NCBI RefSeq assembly: GCF_038593855.1
Contig: NZ_CP151996.1
Coordinates: 868,001-932,000 of the forward strand
Reading direction: 5' to 3'
Length of the DNA: 64,000 nt
Source: Lysinibacillus sp. FSL M8-0337
GTDB lineage: Bacteria; Bacillota; Bacilli; Bacillales_A; Planococcaceae
In this document: in pieces, positions 45,799-55,403 of the stretch
Layout of the letters: every line of letters begins with the position of its first letter
Position numbering within the stretch: position 1 is the first letter of the stretch
Made by a program: the position numbers and the translations under genes
The notes under the pieces: generated by a model
Seen by the model: only the letters and a program-made list of their open reading frames with translations
Told to the model about the DNA's origin: nothing
The model's database searches: none

Positions 45799-45855
45799 TA
45801 TAATAGAAACACCTGCAAAGGAGGTGTCTCAGAGGTATTTCTGAGGCACCTCCTT
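45799..45855 (+). promoter_or_regulatory. TATAAT box followed by a hairpin sequestering a perfect Shine-Dalgarno sequence
   Basis: TATAAT (45799-45804) is followed by a 16 bp stem (45818-45833 with 45840-45855, one G-U pair) and a six-base loop. One arm has AAGGAGGTG, the other CACCTCCTT, the same as the 16S anti-Shine-Dalgarno. ACACCT at 45809 could alternatively pair with AGGTGT in the left arm. No T run follows, so it is not a classical terminator. It lies 154 bases before panE and fills most of the 385-base gap. Confidence 0.5.
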
Positions 45856-46008
45856 CTATAGCGTAAGGCAAAGTAATGATTGTGTTATGATAGGACGAGT
45901 GTAGTAAATGTTGGAAAAATGTTGATTAGCTTTGTCAATTTAGGCTGTTTAAAAGTTTGCTTTTACTGTTAGATAGCCTCTTTTCATTAAGTGGAGGTGA
46001 CGAACATT

Positions 46009-46908
46009 GTGAATGTAGTAGTTATTGGAGCTGGAGCAGTAGGCCAGCTAATGGCTAGTTTCCTTGCAGAAGCTCATATGCACGTAACGTTAGTGGTGAG
46101 AAGACAGGAACAAGCACATGAACTTCAATTAAAGCGCTTAACGAGGGTTCAGTTAGATGGAACGCAGACAGTGCATCAAATTGCTTCTACAGTAGAGTTG
46201 AAGACGGTATCAAAACCAGATTTGATTATAATAGCAGTTAAATATCGGCAACTACAAAATATTTATAAACAATTAGTAGAAGTTCCAAAGGAAGTGCCAT
46301 TGCTATTTGTGCAAAATGGTTTAGCGCATTTTGATGAAGCTTTACGTCTACCGCAGCAAACGATAGCCTTTTGCTCGGTTTCTTTTGGTGCCCAAATAAT
46401 TAATTTAACAACAGTCCAACATAGAGGGATGGGTCTATGTAAAATAGGGGTAGCGCGTGGGAACGATGGACTATTTCATCAGTTGCTACAGATGCAAAAT
46501 CCTTTATGCCCAATAGAACTGGTTGAAAATGCCGAACAAATGCTTTTTGAAAAAGCGGTATTAAACTGTTTGATCAATCCATTAACGGCTATATTGCAAA
46601 TAAAGAATGGTGAATTATTAACAAATAAGCATGCGTTCTTTTTAATGCATACCATATATCAAGAGTTAGCAGAGGCCTTTGTAGATATTCAACAGACGAT
46701 TCCATTTTCGGCAGTAATAACTTTGTGTGAAAAAACAGGGAAGAATACATCCTCGATGCTAGCTGATCGCATACAGGGAAGAAAAAGCGAAGTGGATACG
46801 ATTGTAGGGGCGGTCTTACAGAAAGCCTCAGCAAAAGGTTATCTTTTACCTACTTTGCGAACTTTATATCACCAAGTTCTAGCGATGGAAGAGAGCGGTG
46901 AGCAATAG
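46009..46908 (+). CDS. panE: 2-dehydropantoate 2-reductase (ketopantoate reductase)
   Basis: The 299-residue protein has an N-terminal Rossmann motif VVIGAGAVGQLMASFLAEA, VQNGLAHFDEAL and the C-terminal domain with KAVLNCLINPLTAIL and the catalytic Lys/Asn region. It reduces 2-dehydropantoate to pantoate with NADPH in pantothenate synthesis. The GTG at 46009 lies eight bases after GGAGGTGA; an in-frame GTG at 45991 overlaps that site. It corresponds to ylbQ of B. subtilis. Its stop overlaps the start of the next gene. Confidence 0.9.
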   Translation: MNVVVIGAGAVGQLMASFLAEAHMHVTLVVRRQEQAHELQLKRLTRVQLDGTQTVHQIASTVELKTVSKPDLIIIAVKYRQLQNIYKQLVEVPKEVPLLFVQNGLAHFDEALRLPQQTIAFCSVSFGAQIINLTTVQHRGMGLCKIGVARGNDGLFHQLLQMQNPLCPIELVENAEQMLFEKAVLNCLINPLTAILQIKNGELLTNKHAFFLMHTIYQELAEAFVDIQQTIPFSAVITLCEKTGKNTSSMLADRIQGRKSEVDTIVGAVLQKASAKGYLLPTLRTLYHQVLAMEESGEQ

Positions 46909-47303
46909 TGAAAGATATTTTACATATAGTCATAAGTGTTATTATTTTTTGTCCTGTTCTGTTATTTGTAATTGTCTATGCTGTTAGTCGAAAGGTTAAT
47001 ATTAGAGGCACTCATGCATTTGGTGCCGCATCAGATGTCACGACGTTTTGGCTGTTTTTTTCTGTGCCATTGGCAATTGGTGCGCTGTGGGGAGTGAATG
47101 TGGGGGCTCTTTTAGTCATGCTAGCGATTGTGCTAGCGATTGTTTTTACATATGTTGATTGGCGTACGAAAAAGGAAATTGAAGTGAAGCCGCTCTTGCG
47201 AAAAATTTGGCGTTTTTTATTTTTAGTACTTAGTACAGCGTATCTTTTAATTTGTCTAGTCGGTATGATTCAATCTGTTGTAGAATATTTACAATCTGTA
47301 TAA
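46908..47303 (+). CDS. DUF3397 membrane protein
   Basis: The 131-residue protein has four predicted helices (about 4-24, 48-64, 66-84 and 102-125). RKVNIRGTHAFGAASDVTTFWLF between the first two fits DUF3397 of Bacillales, whose function is unknown. The GTG overlaps the panE stop by one base (TAGTG), so translation is coupled. The bshC gene follows after 101 bases. Confidence 0.75.
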   Translation: MKDILHIVISVIIFCPVLLFVIVYAVSRKVNIRGTHAFGAASDVTTFWLFFSVPLAIGALWGVNVGALLVMLAIVLAIVFTYVDWRTKKEIEVKPLLRKIWRFLFLVLSTAYLLICLVGMIQSVVEYLQSV

Positions 47304-47404
47304 GCATTTTCTTTTCATGTTGAAGACAGAAGGGGTAAAATAATAGCATTAAAAAATGTTTACAAGGAATACGATGATTTAGTGAGTAGAGGAGTTTGTG
47401 TTAA

Positions 47405-49021
47405 ATGAAACTGGAGTCAATCCAAGTACCCGTAAAAAATCGTGTGCTAGCAGATTACTGGTCGCCAAATACTGCCATTCATGAGTTTTTTGAATATGAA
47501 TACAATGATAAGTCGTTTGCAATGCGAGCAAAATATTTAGAACAGCGAGCAGGTGATCAAAAAGAGTTAACAGCAATAATTCGTCAGTTTATGGAGCCAC
47601 TTGGCTTATCAGATAAAGCGAATGAGCATTTGCAACAACTAGAGCAAGGAGCTGTTGCGGTTGTCGGTGGGCAACAAGCGGGTGTACTAACTGGCCCTCT
47701 TTACTCGGTTCATAAAGCAATTTCGGTCATAACATTAGCAAAAGAGCAAAGTGAAAAGCTTCAACGAGCAGTTGTACCGATTTTTTGGATTGCTGGGGAA
47801 GATCATGACTTAGAGGAAATTAACCATACATTTACAATGCGTGATACGGATATAAAAAAACGTGCGTATGGTGAGCGTTCGAGAAGAAAAACAATGGCTT
47901 CGACAACAAACTTAAACAAAGAAGCGATGACTCAATTAATTAATACGATCATCAAGGACTTTGGTGAAACAGCGCACACTGAAAGATTGTTCAATCAACT
48001 TTTGGATGCGTTAAACGAGAGTGAAACATTTACTGATTTCTTTGCTAGACTAATGAATACGTTGTTCAAAGACGAAGGTCTTCTAATGATTGATGCAGCT
48101 GATGTGAAATTCCGTCAATATGAACGTAACCACTTTGTCCAGCTGATCCATCATAGTAAAGAAATTGCAAGACTAGTAACAGAAAAAGAAGCTGCGTTGG
48201 ATAGAGCGGGTTATGGTAAGCCGATATTAGCAACTGAAGATGCAGCTAATTTGTTCTATGTTAGAGATGGAGAGCGTTTTTTATTAGAAAGACGACAACA
48301 TCAATTTGTTAATTTAGCAGCAAATATTAAGCTTTCGCAAGAAGAGCTTTTAACGATTGCACAGCAACACCCTGAAAATTTAAGTAATAATGTTGTGACA
48401 CGTCCGTTAATGCAGGAAATGACGATACCTGTATTAGCGTTTGTTGGTGGACCTGGTGAGCTTGCATACTGGGCGACATTAAAGGATGCGTTTGCTGTAT
48501 TAGGTTTACAAATGCCAATTTTTGCGCCACGTCTCAATATTACGATGATTACGCGCCATGTAGATCAACTATTGCGTGAATATCATTTAACGGTTGAGGA
48601 TATATGGAATGGTAAAGCAATCGCTTTAAAGGAGCAATTTATTGCTGAAGTGCAAGATGCTGAAGCGAAGCGTCAAATTTCAGACATGCAACAACTGCTT
48701 TTAGAAAAATACGCTACACTTGAGCGCTATTTTGCAGAACAACAAATGTCATTAGATAAAATACTTGAAAAAAACAAAGAAAATCATGTTAGACAGTTTG
48801 AGTATTTACAACAAAAGGTAGAACAAACGGTGTTAAGTAAGCATGAGACTACTATTCGAAAATTTATGACACTTCAAAATGAGCTGTATCCAAATGATGG
48901 GTTCCAAGAGCGTTCTTATAATCCGTATCAATATATAAATGAGTTTGGACCTACGTTAATTGAAGAAATGATGAAGAAAACATACCATATTGGAAATCAC
49001 CACTATTTCCTTTATTTATAA
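47405..49021 (+). CDS. bshC: Bacillithiol biosynthesis cysteine-adding enzyme BshC
   Basis: The 538-residue protein has the family features VVGGQQAGVLTGPLYSVHKA, FWIAGEDHDLEEINHT, a long alpha-helical coiled-coil insertion (about 430-490) and FVGGPGELAYWA. BshC adds cysteine to glucosaminyl-malate, the last step of bacillithiol synthesis in Firmicutes. It is yllA of B. subtilis, before mraZ. AGAGGAG precedes the ATG. The coiled coil is normal for the family. Confidence 0.93.
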   Translation: MKLESIQVPVKNRVLADYWSPNTAIHEFFEYEYNDKSFAMRAKYLEQRAGDQKELTAIIRQFMEPLGLSDKANEHLQQLEQGAVAVVGGQQAGVLTGPLYSVHKAISVITLAKEQSEKLQRAVVPIFWIAGEDHDLEEINHTFTMRDTDIKKRAYGERSRRKTMASTTNLNKEAMTQLINTIIKDFGETAHTERLFNQLLDALNESETFTDFFARLMNTLFKDEGLLMIDAADVKFRQYERNHFVQLIHHSKEIARLVTEKEAALDRAGYGKPILATEDAANLFYVRDGERFLLERRQHQFVNLAANIKLSQEELLTIAQQHPENLSNNVVTRPLMQEMTIPVLAFVGGPGELAYWATLKDAFAVLGLQMPIFAPRLNITMITRHVDQLLREYHLTVEDIWNGKAIALKEQFIAEVQDAEAKRQISDMQQLLLEKYATLERYFAEQQMSLDKILEKNKENHVRQFEYLQQKVEQTVLSKHETTIRKFMTLQNELYPNDGFQERSYNPYQYINEFGPTLIEEMMKKTYHIGNHHYFLYL

Positions 49022-49102
49022 TCTTGTAAACGTATGCCTTTAGGGCTATTAATAGCTAGGGTGTAAACATAGATTTGAAGAAATCTGTCGGTTTTACAGG
49101 AA

Positions 49103-49140
49103 AAAAGAGAGCTATCCTACTAAGGGTAGTTCTTTTTTTT
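49103..49140 (+). terminator. Rho-independent terminator after bshC
   Basis: AGAGAGCTATCCT pairs with GGGTAGTTCTTT (several G-U pairs), followed by a run of eight T residues. Confidence 0.75.
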
Positions 49141-49220
49141 ATGCCCTTTAGCACAAAATGAAAACTTGTCTAAAGGTCTAAACACACATATGAGATGAAA
49201 TTGTCAAGTTTTTTTTAAAA

Positions 49221-49270
49221 AAAGTGGAGGAAAGTGGGGCGATGTGGTACATTATTTAATAAAGTGGGGT
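49221..49270 (+). promoter_or_regulatory. Phased MraZ boxes upstream of mraZ
   Basis: AAAGTGG occurs at 49221, 49231 and 49261, with GATGTGG at 49241. The copies start exactly 10, 10 and 20 bases apart, so all lie on one face of the helix. This is the MraZ box array (TGGNN or AAAGTG repeats at 10-base period) by which MraZ represses its own operon in E. coli and mycoplasmas. The last copy covers the mraZ ribosome site. A TGGTACATT extended -10-like element lies in the third box. Confidence 0.8.
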
Positions 49271-49277
49271 GACTAGC

Positions 49278-49709
49278 ATGTTCATGGGAGAATATCAACA
49301 CTCTGTTGACGCAAAAGGACGATTAATCGTGCCCGCGAAATTTCGTGAAGCCTTAGGTGAAACCTTTGTTGTGACACGCGGACTTGATAATTGTTTGTTT
49401 GGCTATCCTATGGATGAATGGCGAAAACTCGAAGAAAAATTAAAAGGTTTACCGATGACAAAGAAAGATACTCGTGCTTTTGCGAGGTTCTTCTTTTCAG
49501 GGGCGACGGAAGTAGAAATAGACAAGCAAGGTCGTATTAATATTCCTTCAACTCTTATGCAACATGCTCATTTAATAAAAGAATGTGTTGTGTTAGGTGT
49601 CTCGAATCGGATTGAAATATGGGCAAAAGATGCTTGGGAAAGTTATTTTGCGGAGTCTGAACAATCTTTTAATGAAATTGCAGAAAATATGATTGGCTTT
49701 GATTTTTAA
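49278..49709 (+). CDS. mraZ: Transcriptional regulator MraZ
   Basis: The 143-residue protein has two SpoVT/AbrB-like repeats, each with a DxxGR element: [20 protein letters not shown] and [16 protein letters not shown]. MraZ forms a ring that binds direct repeats at the start of the division and cell wall cluster and represses it. GGGGTGA lies five bases before the ATG, with an array of such repeats upstream. rsmH follows after 61 bases. Confidence 0.95.
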   Translation: MFMGEYQHSVDAKGRLIVPAKFREALGETFVVTRGLDNCLFGYPMDEWRKLEEKLKGLPMTKKDTRAFARFFFSGATEVEIDKQGRINIPSTLMQHAHLIKECVVLGVSNRIEIWAKDAWESYFAESEQSFNEIAENMIGFDF

Positions 49710-49770
49710 TTTTTGCTTGAGACGTGAAAACGTCGACTGAAAAGGTTAAGGCCTGAGGGGAGCGATTGGT

Positions 49771-50721
49771 ATGTTCGATCATACAACCGTGCTATTAAAA
49801 GAAACTGTTGATGGGTTGAACATCGATCCTGATGGTGTATATGTGGACTGTACGCTTGGTGGAGCAGGACACAGTGAATATTTAGTACAACAATTATCTG
49901 ATAAAGGTCGTCTCATTTGTTTTGACCAAGATACGACGGCCATTGAAAATGCGAAAATTCGATTAGCTCCTTATTTAGAGCGTGTAACATTTGTTCATTC
50001 GAATTTCCGCTATTTAAAAGAAGAGCTACTAGCACTTGGTATCCAAGAGGTAGATGGCGTTTTATATGATTTAGGCGTTTCTTCTCCGCAATTAGATACG
50101 CCGGAGCGTGGTTTTAGCTATCATCATGATGCACCACTCGATATGCGCATGGATCAGACGGCAGCGCTTACAGCATATCATGTCGTGAATGACTGGGCGT
50201 ACGAAGATTTAGTTCGTATTTTCTTCCGTTATGGGGAAGAAAAATTTTCGAAGCAAGTTGCTCGTAAAATTGAAGAGGCTCGTAAAACTGCTCCAATTGA
50301 AACAACAGGACAGCTTGTAGAACTTATAAAAGAGGGTATACCAGCAGCGGCTCGCCGTAAAGGTGGACATCCTGCGAAGCGCATATTTCAAGCAATTCGA
50401 ATTGCTGTAAATGATGAGCTAGGCGCGGCAGAGGATTCGTTAGTCGATGCGATTGATATGATTAATGTAGGTGGCCGTATTAGTGTGATTACATTCCATT
50501 CGTTGGAAGACCGCCTATGCAAGACGATTTTTAAAGAAGCGTCATCTTTACCGGAATTACCACCAAATTTACCTGTAATTCCAGATGACATGAAGCCAAC
50601 TTTAAAGCTTATATCTAGAAAGCCGATTCTACCTTCTGAGGAAGAATTAGCAGTTAACAATCGAGCTCGTTCAGCGAAGCTTAGAGTGGTGGAGAAAATT
50701 AACGACAAAGGGCGTGAGTAA
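49771..50721 (+). CDS. rsmH: 16S rRNA (cytosine(1402)-N(4))-methyltransferase RsmH
   Basis: The 316-residue enzyme starts [15 protein letters not shown]. The SAM site is [13 protein letters not shown], and the catalytic region includes [40 protein letters not shown] and [10 protein letters not shown] follow. It makes N4-methylcytidine at position 1402 in the P site. The TAA is directly followed by the ftsL ATG, so the division cluster is translated in close order. Confidence 0.96.
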   Translation: MFDHTTVLLKETVDGLNIDPDGVYVDCTLGGAGHSEYLVQQLSDKGRLICFDQDTTAIENAKIRLAPYLERVTFVHSNFRYLKEELLALGIQEVDGVLYDLGVSSPQLDTPERGFSYHHDAPLDMRMDQTAALTAYHVVNDWAYEDLVRIFFRYGEEKFSKQVARKIEEARKTAPIETTGQLVELIKEGIPAAARRKGGHPAKRIFQAIRIAVNDELGAAEDSLVDAIDMINVGGRISVITFHSLEDRLCKTIFKEASSLPELPPNLPVIPDDMKPTLKLISRKPILPSEEELAVNNRARSAKLRVVEKINDKGRE

Positions 50722-51090
50722 ATGGCAGCAGTACGTGTAAGGCAGCACCAACAGCAACATGTGCAACAACCAATAACACCACCTAGTCCACAACCCACTA
50801 TCATACGTCGTAAAAAAACGAACCAGAAGTTTGAAAAAATGATGCTATTAGCTTTAGTGAGTATCATAGTTGTATTGTCAGTGTTAGTTTTGAATAATCA
50901 AGCAGCGATTCAAACGACAAGTATGGACATTCAAAAAATCGAAGCAGAAGCAGATGAGATTGCAAAACAGAATGTTGACTTAACAGTTCGTGTAAGTGAA
51001 CTTTCTACATACGAAAATATATGGAAAAAAGCAAAAGAACTCGGTTTAACTCAAAATGAGAAAAATGTAAAGGTAGTGCCGGGAGAATGA
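50722..51090 (+). CDS. ftsL: Cell division protein FtsL
   Basis: The 122-residue bitopic protein has a Gln/Pro-rich basic cytoplasmic part (1-38), one helix (about 40-58) and an outside coiled coil (about 65-105). This is the form and position of FtsL, which bridges DivIB and DivIC and activates FtsW-PbpB at the septum. The sequence is poorly conserved in general, so order and topology carry the identification. Its end overlaps the pbpB start by four bases. Confidence 0.88.
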   Translation: MAAVRVRQHQQQHVQQPITPPSPQPTIIRRKKTNQKFEKMMLLALVSIIVVLSVLVLNNQAAIQTTSMDIQKIEAEADEIAKQNVDLTVRVSELSTYENIWKKAKELGLTQNEKNVKVVPGE

Positions 51091-53303
51091 AAAAAAAGAG
51101 ATTTCGATTCCAATGGGGAGCCTTTCTATTACTAGTTTTTTATGGAGGGCTCTTTTTTCTATTATTCACGCGAATGATTACATTACAAGCGACAGGTGAA
51201 GTGGAAGGACAAGCGCTCGCTGCAAAAGCAGCGGCTAAATATAACAAAGAAAGTGCAATCACAGCAAACCGAGGCAAAATTTTTGATAGAAATGGACAAG
51301 TTATAGCTGAAGATACGCTTAGTTATCGACTCATTGCCGTAGTTAGTGATAAGGCTACTACAGATGAAAAGAGACCCCATCATGTTGTAGACCCTGAAAA
51401 AACGGCAGAAATCTTAAGTGAATATATCAAAATGGATAAAGAGGATATTTATAAAAGGCTAACGAAGCTCCGCAGTGATGGAACTTTGCCATATCAGGTG
51501 GAGTTTGGTGTGGCAGGTAGAGGCATTAACCATGAAGTCATGAGCAAAATTAAAGAAGAAAAATTACCTGGGATTTTGTTTGTTAGCGATTTAAAACGCT
51601 ATTATCCGAATGGTGTTTTTGCTTCACATTTAATTGGTTTTGCTCTGAAAGAAGACAATAAGGACGGCACCGTAACGACGAAAGGGAAAATGGGGTTAGA
51701 ACTTACCTATGACAAGGAGTTAACGGGTGTTAATGGCAAAGTAAAATATCAAACCGATGCCTTTAGTTACTTATTACCAAGCAGTGAAAAAATGGTGACA
51801 CCTGCAAAAGATGGCGATAATATCTTTTTAACAATTGATAAAACGATTCAAAGTTTCGTAGAGGATGCTATGACGCAAGTTGAGAAAGAATATAATCCCG
51901 AGTCCATGATTGTCGTTGTAGCTGAACCGAAAACAGGGAAAATATTAGCGATGTCACAGCGTCCAACTTTTAATCCCGATACACGTGAAAGTACGAATAT
52001 GAAGTGGCTTAACGCTGTAATTGAAGAAACCATTGAACCAGGTTCGACGATGAAGACATTCACGCTTGCTTCTGCCATCGACACTGGTAAATGGGTGCCA
52101 TCTGAAAGATTTATGTCTGGGCAATATACAGTGTATGACCGAACAATTCGTGATCATAACCAAGTAGGTTGGGGTAGAATTACGTACCTAGAAGGTTTCC
52201 AACGTTCATCTAATACAGCAATGGCCAATTTATTAAAAAGTATTGGTGATGATGTATTTGTTGATTACTTAGGTAAATTCGGTTTTGGTAAGAAAACAGG
52301 CATTGATTTACCGAATGAAGCAACGGGTACGATTTTATCGAAATATCCAATTCAACGTGTGACAACGACTTATGGACAAGGTTCAACCGTGACACCGATA
52401 CAGCTAATCCAAGCGATGACAGCGATTGCGAATGACGGTAAGATGATGCAGCCGTATGTTATCGATAAGATTGTAGATTCATCAACTGGTGAAATTATCC
52501 AACAACATGAGCCGGAAGAAAAAGGTCAACCAGTGTCAGCAGATACAGCAAAACAAGTACGTGAAATTCTTGCTTCGACATTAACATCAGAGTTTGGGAC
52601 AGCGAAGGACTTTATCCTTGATGAATACCAAGTAGCTGGTAAAACGGGTACAGCCCAAATACCAAAGGCAAACGGAACCTATTCATGGGGAGCCAATCAG
52701 TTCTTGTATTCATTCCTAGGAATGGCGCCATATGATGATCCGCAACTCATTATGTATGTGTCGGTGGAAAAACCAAAGCTTAAAGGTGAGCTAGGTTCTG
52801 TACCAGTTTCCAAAATATTTAAGCCAGTTATGCAAAATAGTTTAAAACATTTAAATATCAGCCCTGCTGATGTTCAGCATGTAAATCATACAGCTATACA
52901 AGATTATACTGGTCAGCATGCAGAAGCTATTCAAGTTGAACTGGCAAACGATGGATTAAATCCAGTAATTGTTGGAGCTGGAGGAGAAATTTTAGAACAA
53001 TATCCGAAAAGCGGCCAAAAACTTGTCAAAGGTAGTTTTGTCTTTTTGAAAACAGCAGGGGATATTGCATTGCCAAACTTTACAAACTGGTCATTACGTA
53101 ATCTATTAGTTTTTAAATCCATGTCAGGTCTAGAAATTGAAGTTGTTGGAGAGGGCTTTGCAGTCAGTCAAAGTGTATCTGCAGGTACAGTGATTTCAGA
53201 TAGTGCGCCAATTGTAGTGAAGTTGAAAACACCTGCTGAAAGCTTCGTACCAGACGTTGAAGCACCGTCCGAAGGAGAAATTGAACAGGTAGATGATGAA
53301 TAG
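51087..53303 (+). CDS. pbpB: Penicillin-binding protein 2B, division transpeptidase
   Basis: The 738-residue class B PBP has an N-terminal anchor helix (about 12-32), a pedestal dimerisation domain and the transpeptidase domain. Its motifs are STMK with active Ser320 and Lys323, SSN (in SSNTAM), and KTGTAQ. Two PASTA domains end the protein (about 610-730, with YPKSGQKLVKGS). It crosslinks septal peptidoglycan with FtsW. The start overlaps the ftsL stop. An in-cluster sporulation paralogue follows. Confidence 0.95.
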   Translation: MKKKRFRFQWGAFLLLVFYGGLFFLLFTRMITLQATGEVEGQALAAKAAAKYNKESAITANRGKIFDRNGQVIAEDTLSYRLIAVVSDKATTDEKRPHHVVDPEKTAEILSEYIKMDKEDIYKRLTKLRSDGTLPYQVEFGVAGRGINHEVMSKIKEEKLPGILFVSDLKRYYPNGVFASHLIGFALKEDNKDGTVTTKGKMGLELTYDKELTGVNGKVKYQTDAFSYLLPSSEKMVTPAKDGDNIFLTIDKTIQSFVEDAMTQVEKEYNPESMIVVVAEPKTGKILAMSQRPTFNPDTRESTNMKWLNAVIEETIEPGSTMKTFTLASAIDTGKWVPSERFMSGQYTVYDRTIRDHNQVGWGRITYLEGFQRSSNTAMANLLKSIGDDVFVDYLGKFGFGKKTGIDLPNEATGTILSKYPIQRVTTTYGQGSTVTPIQLIQAMTAIANDGKMMQPYVIDKIVDSSTGEIIQQHEPEEKGQPVSADTAKQVREILASTLTSEFGTAKDFILDEYQVAGKTGTAQIPKANGTYSWGANQFLYSFLGMAPYDDPQLIMYVSVEKPKLKGELGSVPVSKIFKPVMQNSLKHLNISPADVQHVNHTAIQDYTGQHAEAIQVELANDGLNPVIVGAGGEILEQYPKSGQKLVKGSFVFLKTAGDIALPNFTNWSLRNLLVFKSMSGLEIEVVGEGFAVSQSVSAGTVISDSAPIVVKLKTPAESFVPDVEAPSEGEIEQVDDE

Positions 53304-53308
53304 CCATT

Positions 53309-53337
53309 GAATAGAAGTCCACTTTATTTCATACGTT
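53309..53337 (+). promoter_or_regulatory. Sigma-E promoter for spoVD
   Basis: GAATAGA (53309-53315) is followed after 14 bases by CATACGTT (53330-53337), a close match to the sigma-E consensus (GHATATT, 14-15 bases, CATACAnT). It lies six bases past the pbpB stop and 25 bases before the spoVD start. In B. subtilis spoVD has a sigma-E promoter at the same place. Confidence 0.75.
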
Positions 53338-53361
53338 GTAAAAAACAAGGTGTGATGTCGA

Positions 53362-55278
53362 ATGAAGTGGATTTCTATCCATTCCAAAAAACGTTTACGT
53401 ATTTTATATGTTTTGTTTTTGTGTGTAGCTGTTGCGATAGTTATTCGGTTATTTGTGTTACAAGTATTTGACCAAAAAGAATTGACACAGAAAGCAGAAG
53501 AAAACTGGGATCGTGAAATTCCATTTGCCAATGAGCGAGGACATATTACGGACAGGGATGGTAATAGTATTGTGACCAATAAGCTGGCGCCTACCTTATA
53601 TTTTATGCCTTCGCAAAGTAAAGATATTGCAGGAGCAGCCGCAAAAATAGCACAGGTACTCGAAGTAGACCAACAAAAACTGTTGGAAAAGATGCAGAAA
53701 AAGGCGTACTTAGTAAAGCTAGCACCTGAAGGGAAAAATATTTCCTACGAGAAAGCTGTTCAACTACAAGGCATGCAAATTGAGGGATTATATAGTGGTG
53801 TAGATTACTCAAGAGACTATCCTTATGGCACGCTTCTATCGCGATTTTTAGGTTTTACAGGATATGATGCACAAGGGCTAGCAGGTATAGAATATGAGTA
53901 TGACAAACTATTGCGAGCAAATTCTTCAGCTATACGGCTTTTTACAGATGCCAAAGGTAATAACTTACCCAATGTTGCAAGTGCATGGAAAGCAGGAGAA
54001 GATGGGGCAACAATCGAGCTAACGATTGATGTCGATGTACAGCAAGTCGTTGAACGTGAATTATCACAGGCAATGGAACGTTATGAAGCAGATCAGGCAA
54101 TGGCGGTAGCAATGAATCCTAATACAGGTGAAATACTAGCTTTAGCCTCCTATCCAACCTTTCATCCGGCTGAATATCAGCAGGTCGAGCCTGCTATCTA
54201 TAATCGGAATTTGCCAGTATGGATGACCTATGAGCCAGGTTCTACATTCAAAATTATTACGCTTAGTGCTGCTTTAGAAGAGAACTTGGTGGACTTGGAG
54301 AAGGATACTTTTTACGATCAAGGCTTTACAATGGTTGCCGGTGCTAGATTGCGCTGTTGGAAGCGTGAAGGTCACGGACATGAAACGTTTTTAGAAGTTG
54401 TACAAAATTCTTGTAACCCTGGTTTTATCGAATTAGGTCAACGTTTGGGCAGTGAAAGATTATTACAGTATATTAAAGACTTTGGTTTTGGAGAAAAAAC
54501 AGGTTCCAATATTGCTGGTGAAGCTTCAGGGATACTATTTTCGAAAGAGGCATTTGGCCCTGTAGAACAAGCGACCACTTCATTCGGTCAAGGGGTAGCC
54601 GTAACACCGATCCAGCAGGTGCAAGCAGTAGCTGCTGCGGTCAATGGGGGCAAGCTGTATACGCCGTATGTTGTAAAGAAAATATTTAATCCCGATACGG
54701 GTGAAACGATTAATGAAACAGAACCAGTTATTAAAAGACAAGTAATTCGTGAAGAAACGTCTGCAAAAGTACGTGAAGCATTAGAGTCGGTAGTAGCGAA
54801 GGGATCAGGTCGACAAGCGTATCGAGATGGTCTGCGTATTGGGGGTAAAACAGGTACAGCACAAAAAGTTGAAAATGGCCGGTATAAAGATGGCGAGTAT
54901 ATCGTATCTTTTATAGGCTTTGCACCAGCGGATAATCCGCAAATTGTCGTATACGTAGCGGTAGATAATCCGAAGAAAACAACACAATTTGGTGGCGTGG
55001 TAGCGGCTCCGATTGTTGGTCAAATTATTGAAGATGTAGCTCCTTTTATTGGTATTGAAAAATCAAAGGAACAGCTTGAAAAGGATTATCGTTGGGGTGA
55101 CCCGCTTACTGTGAAAGTACCAAGTTTTATTGGTCAAACGAAGGATGACATTGCCAAGCAACATTATCCATTCCGTATCGAATGGCATGGAGAAGGAGCT
55201 AAAATTGGTAGTCAATTACCTGAAGTGGATAGTGTTATCAAACAAGACGGCACCATTCATTTATATTTAGTGAACTAA
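53362..55278 (+). CDS. spoVD: Stage V sporulation protein D (SpoVD), sporulation-specific PBP
   Basis: The 638-residue class B PBP has an N-terminal helix (11-30), then a dimerisation domain and transpeptidase motifs STFK (Ser294, Lys297), SCN and KTGTAQ. One C-terminal PASTA domain is present (from about 570), compared with two in PbpB. The length and active-site position agree with B. subtilis SpoVD, which with SpoVE makes cortex peptidoglycan in the mother cell. Two cysteines in the domain (LRCWKR, NSCNPG) are of the kind that form the StoA-controlled disulfide. The next gene would normally be murE, which is absent. Confidence 0.92.
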   Translation: MKWISIHSKKRLRILYVLFLCVAVAIVIRLFVLQVFDQKELTQKAEENWDREIPFANERGHITDRDGNSIVTNKLAPTLYFMPSQSKDIAGAAAKIAQVLEVDQQKLLEKMQKKAYLVKLAPEGKNISYEKAVQLQGMQIEGLYSGVDYSRDYPYGTLLSRFLGFTGYDAQGLAGIEYEYDKLLRANSSAIRLFTDAKGNNLPNVASAWKAGEDGATIELTIDVDVQQVVERELSQAMERYEADQAMAVAMNPNTGEILALASYPTFHPAEYQQVEPAIYNRNLPVWMTYEPGSTFKIITLSAALEENLVDLEKDTFYDQGFTMVAGARLRCWKREGHGHETFLEVVQNSCNPGFIELGQRLGSERLLQYIKDFGFGEKTGSNIAGEASGILFSKEAFGPVEQATTSFGQGVAVTPIQQVQAVAAAVNGGKLYTPYVVKKIFNPDTGETINETEPVIKRQVIREETSAKVREALESVVAKGSGRQAYRDGLRIGGKTGTAQKVENGRYKDGEYIVSFIGFAPADNPQIVVYVAVDNPKKTTQFGGVVAAPIVGQIIEDVAPFIGIEKSKEQLEKDYRWGDPLTVKVPSFIGQTKDDIAKQHYPFRIEWHGEGAKIGSQLPEVDSVIKQDGTIHLYLVN

Positions 55279-55403
55279 TGTAACTTTACCTTTAAAAAAA
55301 GGGAAAGAACCACTATTATTATGAAGGGTAGTAATAATTATATGAGAGTTTGTACTTTTTTCGTGAAGAAGAAAGTGAAACAAGATTTAAAGGAGATTTT
55401 TCA

